A DNA stretch of 64,000 bases, taken from Spirosoma telluris. Lineage in GTDB: Bacteria > Bacteroidota > Bacteroidia > Cytophagales > Spirosomataceae. This document shows positions 44,631 through 54,145 of the stretch, piece after piece. The stretch covers positions 4,790,501 to 4,854,500 of the forward strand of contig QLII01000001.1 of NCBI GenBank assembly GCA_003259005.1. Direction: 5' to 3'. The position numbers were made by a program, and so were the translations under genes. The notes under the pieces are model-generated. The model was given only the letters and a program-made list of their open reading frames with translations, was not told where the DNA came from and did not search any database. Each line of letters starts with the position of its first letter. Positions within the stretch are counted from its first letter, which is position 1.

Positions 44631-45434
44631 ACTTGTATGTATTTGGCAAGTAAAATTACCTCAAAAAATACTGTTCATTAAATATTTAATTATAATCCAA
44701 GATAAACAAAAGCGTGGATAGAGTACTACTTAATTCAATGTTCAAGATGGGAATCCCATCTTGAACATTGAATTAAGTAAAGTTTACTTCTAAAACTCTC
44801 GGGATATATCAGTATTAGGCGAAACGTATTGTCACAACCGATGGTTTACTTTAACTGCCTATGGGTAGGATATGTAAACCTTGATTAAGTAAACCAGGAA
44901 AATAAACCACCTTACGTCCAGTTCGGCTTTTTTTTAGTCGCATTTCAACGGTATTCTAAAACCATCGTTTTAGGATACCGGCAATATTTATGGCATACTA
45001 GCTATACCCCACAACGCTAACCTTTAATTACCTGGTCTCCTAGATGGAATGGTCTATGAGATCCGGAATCCATAGAACATTCCATCTAGGCTGGCCAATT
45101 CGGCCGCAATAGTTAAAAGGGTATAGGGGATATCCTGTCGACCATAGACAGAAATGACTTTACTCCAGCCAAATTCTGGATCTAGCAAAGTCATTTCTGT
45201 CTATAGTTGGTTAAAGTGTGACAGTGCGCAGTATAATGACGATCGATGAGTCACAGTGTGAGTGAGCTGCGGGTAACGTACCAGGTTAATTCACACTGTG
45301 AGCGTCCGGATTACAGAGAACACCGGCCTTTCACAGTTGCAATTGGCTTCTTTAGCCGCAAATAAAATAGCCTTACACCAATTGGCATAAGGCTATAACA
45401 ACATCATCATAACACTTTACTACACGAATAGATC
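44631..45434. repeat. Gene-free tract with six consecutive inverted repeats
   Basis: Arms: 44727-44752/44754-44779 (26 bp, perfect, one-base centre); 44949-44962/44967-44980 (one mismatch); 45039-45058/45071-45090 (20 bp, one mismatch); 45144-45161/45187-45204 (18 bp, perfect); 45251-45261/45291-45301 (11 bp, perfect); 45367-45375/45388-45396 (terminator of the minus-strand gene at 45435). The stems share no sequence. Several GTTTACTT/AAGTAAAC motifs lie at 44778-44905. No gene seen on either strand. Confidence 0.75.
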
Positions 45435-46205
45435 CTACTGATTTTGTCGATTAATTATCAGAACTACAATAAGTATAAGCAATGCCGCTCCTCCACCAAA
45501 TAGTAACATTTGATTCTGTTTCGCCCAACTTTGAGTTTGTGTCGAATTAGATTTAGTTGCTACAGACACAGTAGGTGTAGCAGTTGGTAAAACAGGATAA
45601 GTAGGAGTTGGCGTAGGCTCGGGTGCGGGTGCGGTAGGAATTGGCGTTGTAGCAGCTACAACATCACTATATGGGCTATTCCCCGAAGCTGAAACCGCTC
45701 TTATTCGGTAATAATAATTAGTATTAGATTTTAGATTTTTATCGGACCACATAATGTCATTAGCCCCAAAAGATTTAATTTTCGTATAGGGTCCGTCATA
45801 GTTTTCTGACCGTTCTAATTCGACATTGGCGTTTTCTGGGTTAAGCCATATTAAATCGACTTGTGATGAGGTAGCTGGGTTAGCTGTTAGAGAGGTTATA
45901 GGATTAGGTGCGGGCACCACCTCTGTAGGTAAATCATACCAAGTTATATCCCGATCTTCATAGAAAACATTACCCGTGAAAGTGGGCTGGTCGCCAATAA
46001 ATCCAGTAGCTTTTAACCATTTCTTGCCATCTGTTCCAGACACAAGTATTCCATTTGATAATACTTTATCAAAATCCCGGTAGTTGTGCCAATTATCGTC
46101 AATAGGTTGTTTGGTTAAATAGGTAAAAAGGGTGAATAAATCCCCCTGCCCATTGATGGGTAGTAATCGGGCGCCCTTAGGCGGAGTTGTTTTTTGGTCT
46201 GCCAT
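45435..46205 (-). CDS. FN3-domain protein with C-terminal membrane anchor
   Basis: 256 residues. No signal peptide. N-terminal soluble part (1-95), a fibronectin type III-like domain (about 100-188: NPITSLTANPATSSQVDLIW ... YYYRIRAVSASGNSPYSD), a Pro/Thr-rich linker (about 190-225) and a C-terminal transmembrane helix (MLLFGGGAALLILIVVLIIN). The tail-anchor plan would leave the FN3 part in the cytoplasm unless exported otherwise. Role in the element unknown; iterons lie just upstream of its start. Confidence 0.7.
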   Translation of the reverse strand: MADQKTTPPKGARLLPINGQGDLFTLFTYLTKQPIDDNWHNYRDFDKVLSNGILVSGTDGKKWLKATGFIGDQPTFTGNVFYEDRDITWYDLPTEVVPAPNPITSLTANPATSSQVDLIWLNPENANVELERSENYDGPYTKIKSFGANDIMWSDKNLKSNTNYYYRIRAVSASGNSPYSDVVAATTPIPTAPAPEPTPTPTYPVLPTATPTVSVATKSNSTQTQSWAKQNQMLLFGGGAALLILIVVLIINRQNQ

Positions 46206-46324
46206 TTTAGTAGATTGATGATGAAATGTACTAGTGTACTAAGATTTTACTCAGGATTACCGCCGTTACACCATTCTGAAAGTCAGTTATTACCGATTAT
46301 CCATCGAGTTATTACTTGGGTGTT

Positions 46325-46482
46325 ACCAACCATCCTTTGAGGTATTACCTAGGTATTACCAAACCATCCTTTGAGGTATTACCTGACTCGATATTACCGG
46401 TATTACCTTGTCCAGACAGTGGTAATCCAGTGTCCAGACGGTATTACCAAGCCGGTAATACCGTATCCAGACAGGTAATACC
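46325..46482. repeat. Iteron cluster GGTATTACC/GGTAATACC
   Basis: Seven perfect copies of the 9-mer: 46341, 46352, 46375, 46399, 46440 (GGTATTACC), 46454 and 46474 (GGTAATACC), plus degenerate copies from about 46290. A longer unit, accatcctttgaggtattacct, occurs twice (46329 and 46363), and a (g/t)(t/a)tccagac motif three times. It fills the gap between the FN3 gene and the HTH/coiled-coil gene; probably binding sites for a replication or partition protein, perhaps that HTH protein. Confidence 0.75.
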
Positions 46483-46533
46483 GGCTTGGTAAACCTTGTC
46501 TAGGCAGTATACCCAGGTGGTCCAAGAAAGGTG

Positions 46534-47479
46534 TTACTCATCGTCATCGTCTTCCTCTTCCCATTCATCGTCTTCATCGTTTACCTCTGTCTTGACACCT
46601 GACTCTACGGGTGTACTACTTGCAGGCACCTCCTGGTCAAACGTCTGCACCATGAATGCTTTGATTTTTGCCTGATACTCGGGGCCATAATCGAAGTCAA
46701 CAGACGAGCCAGAAAATAGACCCGTAGTTTGCTCTTCCTGCTCTTCTTCCACTTCAGAAATAATGAAAACTAGACCCTGATAAATCAGCAATCGGCGTTC
46801 GTCAATCTGGTGAGCTTTACAAAAGGAGACAACCTTATCTTTGATTGATTCAGCCTGTTCTAAAAATTCATCCACTTCGTCACCTGACCATCGGCAGTCA
46901 TCACAGTTGTCTAAGACTTCCTGCAAGAGTCGATTATAACGGTTGACTAATTTGTCCTGCCTGGCGCGTTTACGGAAAGTCTCGTATTGCTCCTCCTTGC
47001 CTGGCATCGACTGTAAGAGCCGTTGCAATTCCGCATAGCGGTCATCTAAGGACAGTCTTTCCTGTGCCAGTGCTTGTTCCCTCTGGGCCAGTTGTTCAAG
47101 TTGGCGGCCATGTTCGCGCGAGGTAACCGCAAATGGATTACCTCGGCTTAAAATCTGTTGTTCCTGCTCGGCTAGCATCTGGGCTTGTTGATTAAGTGCC
47201 TGGCGATCCGCTTCGAGCTTAGTTTGGAGCTGTATCAACTGCTGTTCCCGCTCTGCCAACTCACTAGTAGATAGAGAAGAAAAGGAAGTTGGATGAAGGC
47301 CAGAGACAGGAAGTTTAGCCTGTTCCACATAGGGACGAGGTTGTTGTTTTAGAAACTCGTGAACTCGTGATTTGGGAACACCAAGCTCAATTCCAATGTC
47401 ACGAATAGAGTAACCCTCGCTACGAAATTGTAACGCTTGGTTTATCTGCTGTGGAGTAAGTTGTCTTGCCATCATAATG
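46534..47479 (-). CDS. HTH and coiled-coil protein, partition- or replication-like
   Basis: Preferred start ATG 47472-47478 (MMARQLTPQQINQAL; the frame is open to 47511). An N-terminal Hin/Sigma70-r4-like helix-turn-helix (INQALQFRSEGYSIRDIGIE, then VPKSRVHEFL), a long coiled coil (about 70-165), and an acidic tail of Asp/Glu (last 20 residues). The stop is adjacent to the iteron cluster, so the protein may bind those repeats. No family recognised beyond the HTH. Confidence 0.7.
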
Positions 47480-47574
47480 TGTTTAAAGTCTGGCACAACA
47501 TTACAGCACAAAAAAAGGACGCTGTCGTGTTAGCGTCCTAAATGGATAGAAATGGAACTTATGTCCAAATAAGT

Positions 47575-47775
47575 CTAAGCGTCATCATAGGTGATCTCCC
47601 AAGGGCCAAAGGCATCAACTATTTCAAGAATCTGTTTTGGCCATAAAATACGGTCAGAGCCAAAGTTCAATTCATGCTTGTCAAGCCTCCGTTTAAACTG
47701 TTTTTCACTCATTTTATACAATTCGGCTAATTGTCTACGAGTCATACAGCCTTTAATAATGATGGTAGTTTTCAT
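47575..47775 (-). CDS. Small helix-turn-helix protein, 66 aa
   Basis: MTRRQLAELYKMSEKQFKRRLDKHEL looks like a DUF4248-type or excisionase-type winged helix. It ends with ILEIVDAFGPWEITYDDA. It follows the recombinase gene by 6 bases in the same direction, so it could be its directionality factor. Confidence 0.6.
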   Translation of the reverse strand: MKTTIIIKGCMTRRQLAELYKMSEKQFKRRLDKHELNFGSDRILWPKQILEIVDAFGPWEITYDDA

Positions 47776-47781
47776 AAATAA

Positions 47782-49050
47782 TTACCAGCTTGGAGCAATG
47801 CTCTTTTTTTCTAGCATCAAACCCAGTGACTTTAAATAAATGACTGTATCTCGCATATCGCTATGGCGAAGATGTCTCTGCAACCAGTCAATCGACGCCC
47901 CCACTTTATAGGCGTTCACCACTCCAGTATGCTTCCAGGAATACAGCGTCAACTCGCCGTTATACATCCCCGCTGCCACTAACGCATCATGGTGCCGCTC
48001 TGACACCCGGTTCCGGGCAATCTGTTGTCGACCAGGAAGTAGGTTCTGACTGAACAAGTAATGAGTTGGAGGAAACCGATCCAAATTCATTTCGACAATG
48101 ACCTGCCGAAGACTTGGGGTAATTTCCACATATTCCGTAAACTGCTTTCGACTACCACCTTTGCTGATAGATGGAGGAAAGGCAATTCGGTTTTCGATTA
48201 ATTCAATATCCCTCACTTGTAGACGCATTAATTCTACTGGGCGAACAAATGCCTGATAGATAAAGCGGGTATAAGTAAAAAGAGTAGGGTCATGCTGACG
48301 TAAGAAGGTCTCAAATTCGGATCGTTGCGGGTGAGTAAAAGCTAAGTTTTTTCGGCTCGTTTGAACGGGTAAAGACTTTACCTTAGCCGCTGGATTCTTA
48401 GCGATATATTCTCTGTCAATTAGTTCGTCGAAGATAGTCCTGAGCCCCTCAATCAAATTATTTCGGTATCGGCTTGACAGTTTACGATGATATATAATGT
48501 AATCCGAGAACTCGTAAATATGCCGGGCAGTCGTTTGACTAAGCAATAAATCAGCATTCCCATAATGCTCTAAGGAATCCACAAACCGACGCAATACATT
48601 TCGGTAGCTTTCACCAGTTCGCGTTCGATATGCGCTTTCCTTAATCACAACGATTAGTTCTAAAGCGGCTACGGCAGTAATGATGTCGGGTGAAACTCGT
48701 TGAATAGGGGTTGGTGGCGGAATGATAATGGGCACCGGCTCTTTCACTTTGAGTTTATAATATCCATCCTCAAAGAGTTTGGTAATAGTGGCAATTAGAC
48801 TATTTCCCCAGCGTTTTCTTTCATCGGCAGTCTTATACTTAGCCGGACAATATTTAGTTTGACGAGCTAGCCCACCTGCACCTTGATTCAAGGTAGTATC
48901 CCAGGCATAATACTCGACATACCAATGTTTCGTAAGATCGCCTTTTCGCGTCTTCAGCTCAGGTAAGCGGTAAAAAGTGGAGGCAGGTGCTGGTGCAGGT
49001 GCACGTTTCACAAAACCTCTTTTTGGACTGCTCAATGGGGTAGTTTTCAT
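47782..49050 (-). CDS. Tyrosine recombinase with atypical catalytic box
   Basis: 422 residues. N-terminal region with Pro-rich start, a SAM-like core-binding domain (about 125-230), catalytic domain with first Arg in AFVRPVELMRLQ, a Lys in ISKGGSRKQF, His in LRHSDMRDT and Tyr in TVIYLKSLG. The usual His-x-x-Arg is LYSWKHTGV here, with Lys at the Arg place, a variant seen in some Bacteroidota integrases. It lies far from the att core, so it may serve resolution or another element. Confidence 0.8.
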   Translation of the reverse strand: MKTTPLSSPKRGFVKRAPAPAPASTFYRLPELKTRKGDLTKHWYVEYYAWDTTLNQGAGGLARQTKYCPAKYKTADERKRWGNSLIATITKLFEDGYYKLKVKEPVPIIIPPPTPIQRVSPDIITAVAALELIVVIKESAYRTRTGESYRNVLRRFVDSLEHYGNADLLLSQTTARHIYEFSDYIIYHRKLSSRYRNNLIEGLRTIFDELIDREYIAKNPAAKVKSLPVQTSRKNLAFTHPQRSEFETFLRQHDPTLFTYTRFIYQAFVRPVELMRLQVRDIELIENRIAFPPSISKGGSRKQFTEYVEITPSLRQVIVEMNLDRFPPTHYLFSQNLLPGRQQIARNRVSERHHDALVAAGMYNGELTLYSWKHTGVVNAYKVGASIDWLQRHLRHSDMRDTVIYLKSLGLMLEKKSIAPSW

Positions 49051-49111
49051 AGCCTAGTCAGGGATAATTAGTTATTATTTTCAAAAGTGATTTTCAACTA
49101 TAGCATTTTGG

Positions 49112-49430
49112 GTGCCAACCGTCACAACCGTCACAACCACTTTTTTAATGGACTGATAGACAGAATTTTAGCTATTTTTTAATTATCTAAAATGGTTGGT
49201 ACATAGTCAATTTGGTTGTGATCGGTTGGTACTCTCACTCGCAATTTTTACTGGCAAGAAAAAAATGATTTTTGTTTAATGAAACTAGGTACCAACAGGT
49301 ACCAACCAGTACCAACCAGTACCAACCAAATTCAAGGGTTTCAATAAATTATTATTAGATTAATTTATTGAAAATCAATTACTTAAAAATATATATAGAG
49401 GTGGTTGGTACCGTTGTGACGGTTGGTACC
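49112..49430. repeat. Iterons flanking an AT-rich tract: probable replication origin
   Basis: aGTACCAACC occurs in three tandem copies at 49298-49327 with a partial one at 49288; inverted copies GGTTGGTACC at 49403 and 49421 and ggttggtac at 49196 and 49226; GTCACAACC at 49121 and 49130 with the inverted form near 49413. Between the right-hand sets, 49330-49400 is almost pure A/T. The set lies downstream of the primase gene, as in SaPI-type satellite origins. Confidence 0.75.
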
Positions 49431-49512
49431 CATTTTTGGAGAATTAAAAAGCACTTTCATTTATCACCTTGATTTCCTCTAGCTGGTGGAGCGGTTTATT
49501 AATTTTAGGAGG

Positions 49513-52410
49513 TTAACCAGGTTTTACAACCGGTTCAGCTTCATCATCTGTATGATCCTGAAGACTGAAGTCTTCAACGGTTTCGGTCAGGTAGGCATAA
49601 TCAAAGGCAAGCGCTGTAGTGCTGACCTTAGCGAGCTTGATACCGACGGCATTACAGATAAATTCTTTCGTATTACAGAGATAGGTTTTGAAGCTGTCTT
49701 GATCCATATTCTTAAGCCCTTGCTCACGAAGCGATTTAGCGACCATGGGAAAGATGTTATTCAGCTTAATGAACAGAACGGGCTTACCAATAGGGTTTTC
49801 GGGATCATTAAGCGAGATATTTTTAGGCGTAGATTTTTTGTTAACTGAGACTTCAACATGGACTTTTTGCATGATCCGGTAGTCAATCCCATTCTTAATT
49901 TCACCTTTACGACATAGATACATGATCGTTCGCCAAAACTGTGAAGTCTCTTTTGAATTGCCAATCAGCGCGTTCTGCGAGGAAATTATGGAATTAGCTG
50001 TGTGCCTGAGACTCGTTTCATCAAATGGAAAATCTAGCTTGTCTTTCAGGCTCTGAAACGTGGCCAGCAGGATCGCCATGTTTTTGGTTATCCGGTCATC
50101 AATTCCGCGTTTCTCAAAATGCTTCTTGATGAGCAGAAATTCAGCATCGAACGACTTCATAAATCGTTCGGAAAATACCTCTCGAAACTGGGCTATGTGA
50201 GCGGTCAGATGAGATACGCCTTTCTGTTCCACATCCGCGTTAAAACGGGAATGCATGTCTTTTTCTCCAGTTGTATAATCGGTTTTAGTGAACTGTAGTA
50301 GTATACAACGGGTAAACAAGGCAATATCGGCGGTAGGTAATTCCTGGCCGGATACAATGCAACCTGAATGTACTGGAATTGACTTGTTACGGTTGTCCCT
50401 CGTATTATCGGATTTAGTATGACCTGCACCATCATAGGCGGTTTTGAGGGATTGTACACGCCCGTAGTCGATGTTATTCTGATACTCATCGAACCACACC
50501 ACTGCATTACGGAACTCAGCAAACTGCTTATAAAAAGCAACTGCCGTACCCGTGTTTAGCATAAATGGAGGACGTGGCTCGCCAAATAAGTGCATCGTTG
50601 ACCAGGCCAAAGTTGATTTCCCTGATTGAGGGGGGCCAAACAGGTATAAATGCGGAAAGAACCGGAAATGGTGAAAAATGATGTCTCGAAATAGGCATGA
50701 AATATAGAATAGCAAGCCAATCCGGCCGTTGCCATTCAGGGCATAAATGTCGCAAAAGGTCTCAGCATATGCCTTAAATTCAATGTTGCCTGGCTTATGA
50801 ATGAATAACTTCTGTGTTTGGTATTCCTGATCATCACTAACGAAAATCTTGGACATAGCTGGTAGGAAGTAACGTTTATCCTCATGTTCAACAATGCCAT
50901 ATCCTTTTTCATCAAGTGGCACCCATTTTGAATTCTGAATTCCATTACTGAACGCATAAAACCCACTCGGATGGTAGCCAAGTGTTTTTATCTCTTCAGC
51001 TTCCTTGCTGAGCTCAAACAGTTTCATTTTGATACGGGTAAAGTGCGATTTTGTACCCCAAAAAATGAAGTTACCCAAGCTCTCAACGATCTCGCTGAAA
51101 CCGGCAGGATTGGCAAACTGCTTGGGTTCCAGATCGACTACTTTACTTGATTTGTAGGTATTGGTTACCTCATAAATGCGTTTAGGGTTCGATTTTGATA
51201 GAATCAGTAGAAGGGGTTTAATAATGAAATTGCTAACCGATTTGAAGACCCACGTATCATCACCTTTGGCATCCTTTTCTTCTCGTCTACTAGCAAACCA
51301 ATAGGCGTTATTGTATTCGATGAACCCATACTCTTTGAAGTGCTTTCTATGGTCAGGGTTGTACCAAACCTTAGTTGGCAAACCCACCTGATTTTCCCAA
51401 TCTAAATCCTCCTTTTCGAGCATATCCTCCGACGTTTCCTGATTCGTTTCAGGTGGTTGTATACCCCCGTCAGGTACTGCACTTTGAGAAGCAATCAGAT
51501 TGCGCTGGTGTTCATCGAGCAGTTCGGGTAAAGCTGATTTGTCTCCCTTTGCATCCCGGATCGCATCAGCAATGTCATAGCCATCCGTCCGTTTGGGAAA
51601 CAAATCGCGTACGCCGTGCCTGATTTGATAGGTTTTTAGCTTGCGTATGCTGCTATTTTCTCTGCCGGCTTTATCTGCATCCGATAACCAGAAACAACGC
51701 CTTCCGATTAAGGCTAACATCTTGGCATCGGTAAGGCCGGAGCAGGAGCCGACGGCTATCCAATCATAATCCGGGTAAAACCAAGAAGCAATAACAGCCG
51801 TCTTTTCAGACTCAGTTATCATTACTGCACGCTTTTTAACCGTGTCTAAGAGATGTTCCCCAAATAGGCACATCCCATAGCGTTTTAGCTCGTTCTCGTC
51901 AGGTTGTTTAAGGGAAAAAGAGTTGAAGGACTTGCTTCTGCTCCCGTCTGCATCATAAAGAAACCATTTGGCATTTGTAATACGGTTCTGCGAGTCTTCA
52001 TGAATAAAAAGGGTCAGAATATTATCTTTCACTCGTTCGCTTCCGACTCGCCATTTCGCCAGATGTTCATACGAAATGCCAATTTTAAGCGCGTATTGGT
52101 GAAAATTGGAATCTGGCTCAGTCAATAAAGAATTGTTAATACGAGTTAACACGGCATCAGATGGGAATATCTGTACCGGTTCAGGTGGCGGGGTATACTC
52201 CCCATCTGATTTAGGAATGGCCTTACCCGATGGTACCAGCCAATACCCGCATTCATTAGTCCGTTCACAGCGGCCGTAGTCTTCGAATCGGTTGCCGGAA
52301 AGATCTTCGTAATAGCGGAATTTGTTTTGCTGGCCGCACTGAGGGCAAGTGCCTTTCTTTTTAGGGGCTTTTTCAAAGCGGAATGGGTATGATTCAGTCG
52401 AAGTATTCAT
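49513..52410 (-). CDS. Toprim primase-helicase of the integrated element
   Basis: 965 residues. Zinc-binding N-terminus (GTCPQCGQQNKFRYY, RCERTNECGYW, residues 17-56), a Toprim-like part (MITESEKTAVIAS and FWLSDADKAGRE, about 195-245), and a C-terminal P-loop helicase: Walker A FGPPQSGKS (about 590), Walker B VVWFDEYQNN (about 635), SGQELPTADIALFTRCILL. It should start replication at the element's own origin, likely the iterons just downstream. Overlaps the preceding small gene by 4 bases. Confidence 0.85.
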   Translation of the reverse strand: MNTSTESYPFRFEKAPKKKGTCPQCGQQNKFRYYEDLSGNRFEDYGRCERTNECGYWLVPSGKAIPKSDGEYTPPPEPVQIFPSDAVLTRINNSLLTEPDSNFHQYALKIGISYEHLAKWRVGSERVKDNILTLFIHEDSQNRITNAKWFLYDADGSRSKSFNSFSLKQPDENELKRYGMCLFGEHLLDTVKKRAVMITESEKTAVIASWFYPDYDWIAVGSCSGLTDAKMLALIGRRCFWLSDADKAGRENSSIRKLKTYQIRHGVRDLFPKRTDGYDIADAIRDAKGDKSALPELLDEHQRNLIASQSAVPDGGIQPPETNQETSEDMLEKEDLDWENQVGLPTKVWYNPDHRKHFKEYGFIEYNNAYWFASRREEKDAKGDDTWVFKSVSNFIIKPLLLILSKSNPKRIYEVTNTYKSSKVVDLEPKQFANPAGFSEIVESLGNFIFWGTKSHFTRIKMKLFELSKEAEEIKTLGYHPSGFYAFSNGIQNSKWVPLDEKGYGIVEHEDKRYFLPAMSKIFVSDDQEYQTQKLFIHKPGNIEFKAYAETFCDIYALNGNGRIGLLFYISCLFRDIIFHHFRFFPHLYLFGPPQSGKSTLAWSTMHLFGEPRPPFMLNTGTAVAFYKQFAEFRNAVVWFDEYQNNIDYGRVQSLKTAYDGAGHTKSDNTRDNRNKSIPVHSGCIVSGQELPTADIALFTRCILLQFTKTDYTTGEKDMHSRFNADVEQKGVSHLTAHIAQFREVFSERFMKSFDAEFLLIKKHFEKRGIDDRITKNMAILLATFQSLKDKLDFPFDETSLRHTANSIISSQNALIGNSKETSQFWRTIMYLCRKGEIKNGIDYRIMQKVHVEVSVNKKSTPKNISLNDPENPIGKPVLFIKLNNIFPMVAKSLREQGLKNMDQDSFKTYLCNTKEFICNAVGIKLAKVSTTALAFDYAYLTETVEDFSLQDHTDDEAEPVVKPG

Positions 52411-52661
52411 TTGGTCGGGTAATTTTGTTGAAGAAGCTGATCAATTTGCTTTCTCTGGGCTTCATTAGCGGATCGTAGACATAGAATATCGACTCTCATA
52501 GCCTGACAAATCATAATCATTCTTTGGTGCTCCCGCAGTAAAAAAAGGTTATCTAGCTGCAAACGTGAAATGGTATCTAACAAGCCGTTCACATCGTCAT
52601 CAGAGTAGACCAGCGGATTATATGGTTGTTGCATCTGGTGTTTTACAAGAGAATTTTGCAC
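52407..52661 (-). CDS. Small coiled-coil protein, 84 aa
   Basis: ATGA overlap with the primase gene. Helical (VNGLLDTISRLQLDNLFLLR, ANEAQRKQIDQLLQQ). Probably a primase accessory protein by coupling. No family known to me. Confidence 0.6.
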   Translation of the reverse strand: MQNSLVKHQMQQPYNPLVYSDDDVNGLLDTISRLQLDNLFLLREHQRMIMICQAMRVDILCLRSANEAQRKQIDQLLQQNYPTK

Positions 52662-52708
52662 CTTTACGATGGTTTTGAGTGGTATCTAAACCACGAAATG
52701 GAAATGCA

Positions 52709-52740
52709 AAAGCCGGGACGTGTAGGAGCGTCCCGGCTTT
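52709..52740. terminator. Rho-independent terminator
   Basis: aaagccgggacg / cgtcccggcttt with an eight-base loop, A- and T-flanked so bidirectional; between two small genes. Confidence 0.85.
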
Positions 52741-52747
52741 ATTTTTC

Positions 52748-52918
52748 TTATTTCCCCTCTAGGTAGGCTATAATTACTTCTTTCTTATAGTTGGATTTTT
52801 TTAGACGCTTGATTTCACGGCGAAGATCGTCCATTTCTAAAATCAGTGCATTTACGGTAGATTCCGGGACATATTTATCCCTAACAGCCGACTTTGCGGC
52901 TTCACTTGATGTACGCAT
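52748..52918 (-). CDS. Small charged protein, 56 aa
   Basis: Reads MRTSSEAAKSAVRDKYVPES then a Lys/Arg/Glu-rich helix (LILEMDDLRREIKRLKKSN) to the stop at 52748. It sits between the excisionase and the terminator, in the same direction. Likely a real small gene given codon pattern and position; function unknown. Confidence 0.55.
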   Translation of the reverse strand: MRTSSEAAKSAVRDKYVPESTVNALILEMDDLRREIKRLKKSNYKKEVIIAYLEGK

Positions 52919-52963
52919 AATTGTAGGAGATTAAATGGTTTGTAAATGGAAAAGCAAGAAAGA

Positions 52964-53191
52964 TCAGGCAGTTTGATAACCGCCAGCCATAAAGGCATCT
53001 ACGTCAGATCGTCGGATGCGTACTATACGTAAGTCGCGCCCCGTAGGTGATTTAGGACGACTTACTGGAAACGCACCATCTTTGACCAACTGCCAAAAAC
53101 GAGTGTTGCCAAATTTGAAGATAGATTGTACTTGCTTAGGAGTTAACCACTCAGTAGGCTGTCCGGGAGGGCTAGCAAGGTTTGCATTCAT
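52964..53191 (-). CDS. AlpA/MerR-type excisionase
   Basis: 75 residues with the winged-helix excisionase plan: EWLTPKQVQSIFKFGNTRFWQLVKDG, then FPVSRP and RRSDVDAFMAGG. Such proteins bend att DNA and direct the integrase to excision, and in satellites also act as early regulators. One gene away from the integrase. Confidence 0.8.
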   Translation of the reverse strand: MNANLASPPGQPTEWLTPKQVQSIFKFGNTRFWQLVKDGAFPVSRPKSPTGRDLRIVRIRRSDVDAFMAGGYQTA

Positions 53192-53293
53192 GACGTCTAA
53201 TGGATTATAATGAATTGATATTACAATTTCAGACGCTAACGTAACAGTAATTTTTTAATATTACAATGTATATCTTTATTTAATATTAAAAAA

Positions 53294-54094
53294 TTAGGTA
53301 ATTTTTTTGTGCCTTCTAAGAAGCTTGTCTATACTATCGATGTATTCTTCGCAAATTCTTTCGTTAGGAGTACCCTTATACATACGGCGTAATCTCACTT
53401 GGGCATAACCAATCTGCCAACTGCCTAGTGTTATTTCTGAGTTCGAGTGCAGATCTCGATTAAACAATAGAGCATGAAAGTCAACTTCTTTTAAAAAATC
53501 GTTTTTTAATTCTAATAGTTTTGAGTTATCCTTTATCATCCTAACAACTCCATCTAAAATATATTCTGGGTTCGTGTCCCAATTTATTGCTTCACTTAAC
53601 GGGCTTATACTGGCTATTTTTTCTATATATTGTTTATCGTCCTGATCTCCCTTTATCGGAAGACCCGTTAATTCATCAACTAAGGCGCTTTTTGCTTTTT
53701 CATCTGTAAACATTACAGCATCAAATATTTCGCTTTTTAAACACTCCATTATTGGGTAATATATTTCTTCATCTGAACCAAAAATATATTTTAGCGTGAA
53801 ATTCTCACCCATTTCATGGCTTAAACTCCTTATTCTGCTTATCAAAAACTCAATCTCTTCTAGTAAATCTTGCAAACGAGTTTGTTTAAATAATTCAAAA
53901 TCTTCTACTGTAGCTTCAGTATTAAGTAAGCTTTTGGCATAGTTAACTTTACCCTTGTGTATTATTTGAATATATAGTGGATAGTAAATTTTACCATCGC
54001 CTTCTTTGCCTTTTACTTTGGTATTAAGATAATGGCGCACCGAAATCTTACTTTCAGTTTTGTGCTTCTGATATTTACGTTTTGGTGCTTCCAT
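53294..54094 (-). CDS. Hypothetical protein with integrase-arm-like N-terminus, 266 aa
   Basis: AT-rich. The start SVRHYLNTKVKGKEGDGKIY and YPLYIQIIHKGKVNYAKS resembles the three-stranded arm-binding domain of Bacteroidota integrases, but no recombinase domain follows; the remainder is helical. It lies directly after the integrase gene. It could bind the same arm sites and regulate integration; this is a guess. Confidence 0.6.
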   Translation of the reverse strand: MEAPKRKYQKHKTESKISVRHYLNTKVKGKEGDGKIYYPLYIQIIHKGKVNYAKSLLNTEATVEDFELFKQTRLQDLLEEIEFLISRIRSLSHEMGENFTLKYIFGSDEEIYYPIMECLKSEIFDAVMFTDEKAKSALVDELTGLPIKGDQDDKQYIEKIASISPLSEAINWDTNPEYILDGVVRMIKDNSKLLELKNDFLKEVDFHALLFNRDLHSNSEITLGSWQIGYAQVRLRRMYKGTPNERICEEYIDSIDKLLRRHKKIT

Positions 54095-54145
54095 ATATAA
54101 ATAATATAATGATAGAGTGTTCTAGAGCCATTCTATGCTGCATTA

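Noticed and set aside
44727..45301. Integron attC array or CRISPR
   Set aside because: No shared repeat, no integron-type core sites, no constant spacing and no integron integrase or cas gene near.
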